A DNA stretch of 64,000 nucleotides, taken from contig CAWCXF010000008.1 of the NCBI GenBank assembly GCA_963799455.1, positions 124,001 to 188,000 on the forward strand, given 5' to 3'. Every line of letters begins with the position of its first letter. Positions within the stretch are counted from its first letter, which is position 1. The notes under the pieces were generated by a model, which was not told where the DNA came from, ran no database searches, and saw only the letters and a list, made by a program, of their open reading frames with translations. This DNA is from CAWCXF01 sp963799455 (GTDB lineage Bacteria; Pseudomonadota; Alphaproteobacteria; Rhodobacterales; Rhodobacteraceae). This document shows, piece after piece, positions 8,951-15,647 of the stretch. Both the position numbers and the translations under genes were made by a program.

Positions 8951-10063
8951 ATGAACTTCGAGCCCACCGAGGAGCGCCGGATGCTCGCCGAGTCGCTCCG
9001 GCGCTACCTGACGGACCGCTACGGCGTGGACCGGCGCAACGCGATCGTCGCCTCCGAGGAGGGCTTCGACGCGGCCGTCTGGTCCGAGCTGGCCGAGCTC
9101 GGCGTGATCGGCGCGCTCTTGCCCGAGGAGGTCGGCGGCTTCGGAGGCCACGGCTTCGACATCGCCACCGTCTTCGAGGAGCTCGGCCGCGCGGGCGTCG
9201 TCGAGCCCTTCCTCGACACCGCCGTCCTCGGCGCGGGCCTGATCGCGGCGCTCGGCGACGAGGGCCAGCGGGCCATGCTGGAGGAGGTCGTCGCGGGCGG
9301 GGTTCAGCTCGCCTTCGCCCATGGCGAGCCCGCGAGCCGCTACGACCTCTCGCGCGTGACGACCACCGCGAAGGACGGCGTGATCGAGGGCCGCAAGTCC
9401 GTCGTCGTGGGCGCCGAGGCCGCGGATCATCTGATCGTCAGCGCGCGGGAGTCCGGCGGGGAGGCCGAGGAGGACGGGATCTCGCTCTTCCTCGTGCCCG
9501 CGGGCGCCGAGGGCCTGACGCTGCGCGGCTACCCGCTCGTCGGCGGCGGGCGCGCGGCGGAGGTCACGCTCGACGGCGTGGGGGCTGAGCGCCTCGGCCC
9601 CGCGGGCGGCGCCTACCCCGCGATCGAGGAGCGCGTGGCCGCCGGGGCCGTGGCGCTCGCCGCCGAGTCCCTGGGCGCGATGGAGGCCGCGACCGAGATG
9701 ACGGTGGGCTATCTCGGCCAGCGCAAGCAGTTCGGCAAGGCGCTCTCGACGTTCCAGGCGCTCCAGCACCGCGTCGCCGACATGCTGATCGAGCTGGAGC
9801 AGGCGCGCTCGGCCGTCATCCTCGCCGCGGGGCATCTGGGCGACGCGCGCGAGGGCCGCGAGCGCCACGCGAGCGCCGCGAAGCACCTGATCGGGCGCGC
9901 GGGCCGGATGATCGCCGAGGAGAGCGTGCAGATGCACGGCGGCATCGGCATGACCCAGGAATACGCGCTCGGGCACCTCGTCAAGCGCATCGTCGCGGCC
10001 GAGAGCCGCTTGGGCGACACCGACCACCATCTGGAGCGCTACGTTGCTCTCGCCGTCGCCTGA
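8951..10063 (+). CDS. Acyl-CoA dehydrogenase, small-type subunit
   Basis: A 370-residue acyl-CoA dehydrogenase family protein, shorter and more divergent than the one upstream. The flavin/acyl region reads YLGQRKQFGKALSTFQALQH, and the C terminus has QMHGGIGMTQEYALGHL in place of the usual glutamate-bearing motif (glycines at 330-331). Pairs of this pattern (a YGGSNE protein followed by an MHGGIGMT protein) form alpha2-beta2 acyl-CoA dehydrogenases in steroid side-chain breakdown, where the active sites are shared. It follows its partner by 64 bases and overlaps the next gene by 20 bases. Confidence 0.92.
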   Translation: MNFEPTEERRMLAESLRRYLTDRYGVDRRNAIVASEEGFDAAVWSELAELGVIGALLPEEVGGFGGHGFDIATVFEELGRAGVVEPFLDTAVLGAGLIAALGDEGQRAMLEEVVAGGVQLAFAHGEPASRYDLSRVTTTAKDGVIEGRKSVVVGAEAADHLIVSARESGGEAEEDGISLFLVPAGAEGLTLRGYPLVGGGRAAEVTLDGVGAERLGPAGGAYPAIEERVAAGAVALAAESLGAMEAATEMTVGYLGQRKQFGKALSTFQALQHRVADMLIELEQARSAVILAAGHLGDAREGRERHASAAKHLIGRAGRMIAEESVQMHGGIGMTQEYALGHLVKRIVAAESRLGDTDHHLERYVALAVA

Positions 10064-10469
10064 GGGGCTGATCCTGGAGGAGACCGGCGCGCAGCGGCTC
10101 ATCGGCTTCGTCGTCGATCTGCGCGGCGGCGGCGAGGGGCGGGCGCGCTGCTGGCTCGACCTCGGGCCGCAGCACCTCAACCGCATGGGCGTGCTGCACG
10201 GCGGGATCTCCACCGTGCTGCTCGACGCCGCGAGCGGCTTCACCGCGAGCCTGTCGGCGAGCGCGGACGCGAGCGCGCCCTTCCTCACGGTGACGCTCGA
10301 CACCCACTACCTCTCGTCCGCCCGCGAGGGCCGGGTGACGGCGCTGGGCCGCGTCACCGGCGGCGGGCGCAGCCTCGTCTTCGTGGACGCCGAGCTGACC
10401 GACGAGCGAGGGGCGCTCGTCGCCCGCTCCACCGGCGTCTTCAAGCGGGTGCGCGAGGCGCGGGGATGA
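10044..10469 (+). CDS. PaaI-type hotdog-fold thioesterase
   Basis: A 141-residue protein with the PaaI/YdiI hotdog pattern HGGISTVLLDAASG, which contains the conserved aspartate, and then DTHYLSSAREGRVTALGRV. It should hydrolyse acyl- or aryl-CoA esters and may relieve dead-end CoA esters in this pathway. The start is a TTG at 10044 inside the end of the dehydrogenase gene. It is chosen because GGAG sits seven bases upstream and no better start precedes the conserved fold. The overlap suggests coupled translation. Confidence 0.82.
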   Translation: MLSPSPEGLILEETGAQRLIGFVVDLRGGGEGRARCWLDLGPQHLNRMGVLHGGISTVLLDAASGFTASLSASADASAPFLTVTLDTHYLSSAREGRVTALGRVTGGGRSLVFVDAELTDERGALVARSTGVFKRVREARG

Positions 10470-10574
10470 CGGCGGGCGCCGCTTGCCCGATCCCGACCCC
10501 TCGCTTGCAGGCGCCGGAGCGCTCGGAGGCTTCGCCGCACGGGGTCGTCACCCAGTCCGGCGGCGCGAGGGAGC

Positions 10575-10631
10575 GGGGGCGTGCCCCCCCTTCTCCGGGC
10601 TCCGACCTCCGCGCCGTGGGGTGCGGACCCC
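10575..10631. repeat. Pair of G-rich palindromes (dispersed motif) before the CoA ligase
   Basis: In the 190-base gap after the thioesterase there are two short palindromes: GGGGGC-GT-GCCCCC at 10575-10588 and GGGGT-GCGG-ACCCC at 10618-10631. The second closely resembles GGGGTGCGACCCC, found after livM (42335) and inside trmFO (55977). They may belong to a REP-like family in this genome. No T-tract follows either one. Confidence 0.5.
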
Positions 10632-10659
10632 CAGCGTGTCGGCCTCCCGTGAGGCCGGC

Positions 10660-12144
10660 ATGAGCCCCCGCATCCACGAGGTGCTCGACGCGCGGGCCGA
10701 GGCGCGGCCCGACGCGCTCGCGCTGACGGACGCGAGCGGCGCCCGCTGGCGCTACGCCCATCTGCGCGCGGCCTCCGAGGCCGCCGCCGCGAGCCTCGCC
10801 GAGGCCGGGGTCGAGCCGGGGGACCGGGTGCTGCTCATCTGCGAGAACTGCGCCGCGGCGGTGGCCCACCTCTTCGGCGCCGCGCGCGCGGGCGCCTGGG
10901 CGGTGCCGGTCAACGCGCGGCTCGTCGGCCACGAGATCGACCGCATCGCCGAGCACGCCCGGCCCCGCGCCGTGGTGCTGACCACCGCCGCCTCGCCCGA
11001 CGCGGCCGTCCATGCCGAGCGGATGGGGGCGGAGCCGGAGGACGGCGTGGCACTCGCCACGCCCCATCCGAGCGATCCCGAGGACGATCCCGAGGTCGCC
11101 GTGCTGCTCTACACCACCGGGACGACGGGGCGGCCGAAGGCCGTGATGCTGACGCACGGCAACCTCGCCTTCGCGGGCTCCGCCTCGGCGCGGGTGCGGG
11201 GCATGGGGCCCGGCGACGTGATCTGCGGCGCGCTGCCGATGACGCATGTGTTCGGCCTGGCCTCGATGACGATGGCGAGCGTGACGGGCGGCGCCGCGCT
11301 GCGGCTCCTGCCGCGCTTCTCGCCCGAGCGGGTTCTGGCGGTCCTCGACGGCGACGAGGCGGCCCCGGGCGCCACGATCTTCCCCGGCGTGCCGCAGATG
11401 CACGCCGCGGTCATGCGCCACGCCCGGGGCCTCGGGCGCGAGCGGCTGGGCGGGCGGCTGCGCTACGCGTCGTCGGGCGCGGCCCCGCTCGACCCGGCCT
11501 GGAAGCGCGACGCCGAAGCCTTCTACGGCGTGGCGCTCCAGAACGGCTACGGGCTGACCGAGAGCACGGCGGGCGTCGCCACGACCTCGAACGCGCTGGG
11601 CGACCCCGACACCTCGACCGGCCCGCCGCTCGACGGCGTCGAGGTCCGCATCGACGAGGCCGTGCCCGGCGGCGGCGAAGCCTTCGGCGAGATCCTCACC
11701 CGAGGGCCCCACGTCATGCGCGGCTACTGGCGCGCGCCCGAGGAGACGGCGGCGGTGCTGCGCGACGGCTGGCTGCGCACGGGCGACCTCGGCCGGATCG
11801 ACGGGGCCGGCCGGCTCCACGTCGTCGGCCGCGCGAAGGAGCTGATCATCCACGGCGGCTTCAACGTCCACCCGCCCGAGGTCGAGGCCGCGCTCAACGA
11901 CCACCCGGCGGTGGTGCAGTGCGCCGTGGTGGGCCGCCGACGCGAGGGCGGCGACGAGGATGTGGTGGCCTTCGTCCAGCTCGCGGCCCCAGCGAGCGAG
12001 GCGGAGCTCGCGGCCTGGGCACGCGAGCGGCTCGCGGGCTACAAGCGCCCCTCGCGGATCGTCACCGCCGACGCGCTTCCGTGCGCTCCGACCGGCAAGG
12101 TGCTCAAGCACGAGCTGCTCGGCCACTTCGCCGACCGCCTCTGA
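10660..12144 (+). CDS. Acyl-CoA ligase (AMP-forming, class I adenylating enzyme)
   Basis: A 494-residue acid:CoA ligase. The phosphate loop LLYTTGTTGRPKAVMLTHGN, the adenine-binding YGLTEST, the hinge region TGDLGRIDGAGRLHVVGRAKE, and the C-terminal PTGKVLKHEL with the catalytic lysine are all present. It activates a carboxylic acid with ATP and CoA, the first committed step for a substrate brought in by the flanking TRAP systems. The frame is open upstream to 10483, but ATG 10660 is chosen because a GAGG lies just before it and the protein then begins like other ligases. Converges with the TRAP genes on the minus strand. Confidence 0.92.
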   Translation: MSPRIHEVLDARAEARPDALALTDASGARWRYAHLRAASEAAAASLAEAGVEPGDRVLLICENCAAAVAHLFGAARAGAWAVPVNARLVGHEIDRIAEHARPRAVVLTTAASPDAAVHAERMGAEPEDGVALATPHPSDPEDDPEVAVLLYTTGTTGRPKAVMLTHGNLAFAGSASARVRGMGPGDVICGALPMTHVFGLASMTMASVTGGAALRLLPRFSPERVLAVLDGDEAAPGATIFPGVPQMHAAVMRHARGLGRERLGGRLRYASSGAAPLDPAWKRDAEAFYGVALQNGYGLTESTAGVATTSNALGDPDTSTGPPLDGVEVRIDEAVPGGGEAFGEILTRGPHVMRGYWRAPEETAAVLRDGWLRTGDLGRIDGAGRLHVVGRAKELIIHGGFNVHPPEVEAALNDHPAVVQCAVVGRRREGGDEDVVAFVQLAAPASEAELAAWARERLAGYKRPSRIVTADALPCAPTGKVLKHELLGHFADRL

Positions 12145-12175
12145 CGCGCCGCGGCCGCCGGCCGGAGCCCTCCGG

Positions 12176-13573
12176 TCACATCCGCGACGGGAGCCAGAGC
12201 ACGATCGAGGGGAAGGCGATCAGCAGGCCGATGGTGATCGCGTCGGCGAGGAAGAAGGGCGTGACGCCGCGGAACACGTCGCCCACGCTGAGGTCGTCGC
12301 GCACGCTCGCCACCACGAAGCAGTTGAGCCCGATGGGCGGCGTGATGAGGCAGAACTCGGCCATCTTGACGACCAGGATCCCGAACCACACCGCGCACAT
12401 CGGGCCCGACATGCCGAATGCGCTGTCCTCGGCCGATACCCCGAGCCCGCCGTTGAGCGCCATCACGGCCGGATAGACCACCGGCAGCGTCAGCAGCAGC
12501 ATCCCGATCGCGTCCATGAACATGCCGAGCACGGCGTAGGCCAGCAGGATCAGCACCAGCGTCATCAAGGGGGGCTGGTCGAGCGAGGCGATCCAGGCGG
12601 CGAAGGCGCCCGGCAGGTCGGCGAAGCCGAGGAAGCGGACGTAGATCAGCACGCCCCAGATGATGGTGAAGATCATCGCCGAGAGCTTGGCGGTCTCGAG
12701 GAGCGCCGAGGAGAGCTGGCGCCAGCTCATGCCGCGCCAGACCGCCATGGCGAGCACGATGGCGGCCCCGATGGCGCCGCCCTCGGTGGGAGTGCCCAGC
12801 GCCTCGCCGAAGGGGTTGTAGACGAAGAGCACGATGATCGCGACGACGCCCAGGATCGGCAGGGCGGGCAGCAGCGAGCGCAGCCGCTGCGCCCAGCTGA
12901 AGCCGCCCACGGGCGGCCCGAGCCCGCGCCAGGCCACCGCGAGGCCCACGATCAGCGCGGCGTAGACCACCGCCGAGAACATGCCCGGCAGGAAGCCCGC
13001 GAGCAGGAGCCGGCCCACGTCCTGCTCGACGATGATGGCGTAGATGACGAGGATCGCCGAGGGCGGGATCAGAGAGGCCAGCGTGCCGCCGGCCGCGACC
13101 ACGCCGGCCGCGAAGCGCCGGTCGTAGCCCGAGGCCAGCATCTCGGGGATGGCGATGCGCGCGAAGACGGCGGCCGTGGCCACGGACGCGCCCGACACGG
13201 CGGCGAAGCCCGCCGTGGCGAAGACGGTCGAGACGGCGAGCCCCCCCGGCAGCCAGCCGAGCCAGCGCTTGGCGGCCTCGAAGAGCGCCGTCGTCAGGCC
13301 CGCGTAGTAGGCGAGGTAGCCGATCAGGATGAAGGTCGGGATCAGGCTCAGCGCCTGCGAGGAGATCTTGGAGTGCGGCACCTGCCCCGCGGTCTTGACT
13401 GCGACGCCGAGCGCCCAGCCCAGCTCCGCGGGCGCGTAGCCCTTGTTCGACCAGAAGATCCAGACGAGGCCCACGAGCCCCGAGAGCGCCGCGGCGAAGG
13501 CCACGCGCATCCCCAGGAGCACCAGGGCCAGCAGGCCGCCGGTGACGATCAGCCCGATGTCGAGCGCCTCCAT
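12176..13573 (-). CDS. dctM: TRAP transporter large permease (DctM family), second system
   Basis: A 465-residue membrane protein with DctM motifs TAGFAAVSGASVATAAVFAR, GGTLASLIPPSAILVIYAI and CLITPPIGLNCFVV. The start ATG at 13573 shares one base with the stop of the upstream dctQ, which is strong evidence for translation coupling. It ends 31 bases from the convergent CoA ligase gene. With the genes at 13573-15372 it forms a complete TRAP system of a different lineage from the one at 2218-5356. Its substrate is unknown, though its place beside the acyl-CoA genes suggests a related acid. Confidence 0.92.
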   Translation of the reverse strand: MEALDIGLIVTGGLLALVLLGMRVAFAAALSGLVGLVWIFWSNKGYAPAELGWALGVAVKTAGQVPHSKISSQALSLIPTFILIGYLAYYAGLTTALFEAAKRWLGWLPGGLAVSTVFATAGFAAVSGASVATAAVFARIAIPEMLASGYDRRFAAGVVAAGGTLASLIPPSAILVIYAIIVEQDVGRLLLAGFLPGMFSAVVYAALIVGLAVAWRGLGPPVGGFSWAQRLRSLLPALPILGVVAIIVLFVYNPFGEALGTPTEGGAIGAAIVLAMAVWRGMSWRQLSSALLETAKLSAMIFTIIWGVLIYVRFLGFADLPGAFAAWIASLDQPPLMTLVLILLAYAVLGMFMDAIGMLLLTLPVVYPAVMALNGGLGVSAEDSAFGMSGPMCAVWFGILVVKMAEFCLITPPIGLNCFVVASVRDDLSVGDVFRGVTPFFLADAITIGLLIAFPSIVLWLPSRM

Positions 13574-14214
13574 CAGCCGCGCCCGGAGGGGGCGTCGGAG
13601 ACGGTCTCGGCCTCGGCGGCGGCGATCTCGGCCGCCGACTGGACGAGCGGCACGGCGACGGGCGCACTCGCGCCGTGGGCGAAGGCGCGCGCGTAGGCCC
13701 AGATCTGGAGGGCGAGGCGGAGCGCGAGGACGCCGAGTGCTGCGGGCACCACGAGCTTGGCGGGCCAGATCGGCAGGCCGATGTCCATGGTCGAGTCGCG
13801 GCTCCACATCGGCGCGCCCGGATCGAAGCTGCGCAGGAAGTGCGCCCAGGAGCCCCAGATCAGCAGCGCGACGAGCGCGAGCGTCAGCGCGGTGGTCGCG
13901 CCCTCCGCGGCCCAGAGCGCGCGGCCGCGCAGGCGGCCGACGAGGATGTCCATGCGGATGTGGGCGCCCGACCGGGCGGCGTAGGCGATGGCGAGGAAGG
14001 CGATCGGCGGCATCGCCTGCTCGATCCAATCGACGTAGCCCGGCACCGGCGCGTTCATGGCGTTGCGCCCGCCGACCGAGACCACCGCGAGTCCGATCAG
14101 CGCCAGCACGGCGAGCCCCGCGACCATGGCGAGCCAGCCCTCGGCGCGGTGCAGCGCCCGGTCGAGCCGGCTCAGCGCCGAGCCGTCGGCGAGGACGGCC
14201 GAGCTACCGGCCAT
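13573..14214 (-). CDS. dctQ: TRAP transporter small permease (DctQ family), second system
   Basis: A 213-residue protein with four hydrophobic segments and the DctQ-type pattern RSGAHIRMDILVGRLRGRA after the second helix. The N terminus carries about 25 charged residues before the first helix. Its stop codon overlaps the dctM start. The gap to dctP upstream is 153 bases, very GC-rich, and able to form several short hairpins, which fits the usual drop in expression between receptor and permease genes. Confidence 0.87.
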   Translation of the reverse strand: MAGSSAVLADGSALSRLDRALHRAEGWLAMVAGLAVLALIGLAVVSVGGRNAMNAPVPGYVDWIEQAMPPIAFLAIAYAARSGAHIRMDILVGRLRGRALWAAEGATTALTLALVALLIWGSWAHFLRSFDPGAPMWSRDSTMDIGLPIWPAKLVVPAALGVLALRLALQIWAYARAFAHGASAPVAVPLVQSAAEIAAAEAETVSDAPSGRG

Positions 14215-14367
14215 GGCGCGCTCCGGACCGCGGCGCCCCTCGCATGTGCCGCCGCGCAGCCGGCGCCGATGGGGGGCGGGCCGCCGCCCGACCGCCCCAC
14301 CCGCCGGGCCTCGCCGCCGCCGCCGGGCCGCAGGGCGCGCCGAGCGCCGCCCCGCGGCCCGCGCGGA

Positions 14368-15372
14368 TCACTGCTCGGCCGCCATGCCGGAGACGAGGTC
14401 GTAGAGCTCCTGCCCCGGCAGGCCGCGCGCGTCCGCGTCCGCGATCCAGGCCTCGGCCGCGGGGCCGGCCACGCGCTCGCGGAAGGCTTCGAGGTTGGCG
14501 TCGTCGTAGGTGATGGTCTCGATCCCCTTCTCCTCCAGGAGCGGGGCCCAGCGCGCCATGGTCTCGTTCTCGTAGAAGTCGATGTAGTAGTCGAGCGCCT
14601 CGTCCACCGAGGACAGCAGCGCCTCGCGGTGCTCCGGCGAGAGCGCGTCGAGCGCGTCGGTGTTGACGACGACGGGGCAGTTGACGCCGCCGGGGTTGAG
14701 GTTGCCCGTCCACCAGTCGGCCGCCTCGACGGTGCCGTAGGACATGTGGGCGTGCGGCGCGAAGGCCGCGGCCTGGATCACGCCCGAGTCCATCGACTGG
14801 CGCACCTCGGAGGCGGTCATCGAGGTCGGCACGGCGCCCACGGCCTCCATCGCCTCGCCGATCCCGCCCGTGGCGCGCACCTGGAGGCCCGCGAAGTCCT
14901 CGAGCGTGCGCGGCGGCTCGCCCTTGCCGATGATGTTGTACTGCGGCATCGGCGAGGGCATCAGCAGCGTCGCGTTCCAGCGCGCCAAATCCTCCACGAC
15001 GGCCGGGTGCCGGTAGAGCGCCTCGGAGATCGCGCGCTCCTCCTCCAGCGTCTCGATGCCGAGGAACGGAAGCTCGGCCACCATCAGCGTGGGGTTCTTG
15101 TCGGCGTGGTAGCCCGCGCAGAACTGCGCCATCTCGAAGGCGCCGATCGAGATCCCGTCGAGGTTCTCGCGCTCCCCCGACAGCCCGCCATAGGAAAGGT
15201 TGAGCGTGAACTCGCCGTCGGTCTTCTCGGAGACCAGCTCGGCGAGCTTCTCGACGCCCTCGGTGAAGGCGCGCCGCGAGCCCCAGAGCGAGACGTTCCA
15301 CTCCTCGGCCATGGCGGGCACGGCGAGCGACGTGGCGGCGGCGGCGAGCGCCGCGCGGGCGATGATGGTCAT
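14368..15372 (-). CDS. dctP: TRAP transporter solute-binding protein (DctP family), second system
   Basis: A 334-residue receptor with signal peptide MTIIARAALAAAATSLAVPA and cleavage near AMAEE. The mature part has the DctP pattern, with LQVRATGGIGEAMEAVGAVP containing the conserved arginine that binds the substrate carboxylate. The frame is open well upstream, but ATG 15372 is chosen because GAGGGAGGA is placed five to six bases before it and the signal peptide starts there. Transcribed toward dctQM. It diverges from the S8 protease gene across a 275-base intergenic region (15373-15647), in which no clear operator was seen. Confidence 0.92.
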   Translation of the reverse strand: MTIIARAALAAAATSLAVPAMAEEWNVSLWGSRRAFTEGVEKLAELVSEKTDGEFTLNLSYGGLSGERENLDGISIGAFEMAQFCAGYHADKNPTLMVAELPFLGIETLEEERAISEALYRHPAVVEDLARWNATLLMPSPMPQYNIIGKGEPPRTLEDFAGLQVRATGGIGEAMEAVGAVPTSMTASEVRQSMDSGVIQAAAFAPHAHMSYGTVEAADWWTGNLNPGGVNCPVVVNTDALDALSPEHREALLSSVDEALDYYIDFYENETMARWAPLLEEKGIETITYDDANLEAFRERVAGPAAEAWIADADARGLPGQELYDLVSGMAAEQ

Positions 15373-15647
15373 GCGATCCTCCCTCGGGGCCTTCGACGCC
15401 CCCTGCCCCGATCCTGCGCCGGATCGCGGCGCGAGGCAACGCGGGCGCGACCACGACGGGCGGGCCGCGGCCCGCGCCTCCGTCGGCGCCCGGATAACAG
15501 GCCGCGCGACGCTGCCTCCGCACCCGACCGGCGCCGTGGCGCGCGTCAAGGAAGCGTGAAATCTCGTCCCCCCGCGAGGACGGGGCGTTGCCCGTCGAGC
15601 CCCCGGCGACCACCCTGCCCCGCAGGCCCCTGACGGCGGAGGCGGGC

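Noticed and set aside
12039..13667. Long overlapping frames in other phases over the second dctM
   Set aside because: The correct phase gives a clear DctM with membrane helices; the others give Arg/Gly/Ala-rich sequence without structure.
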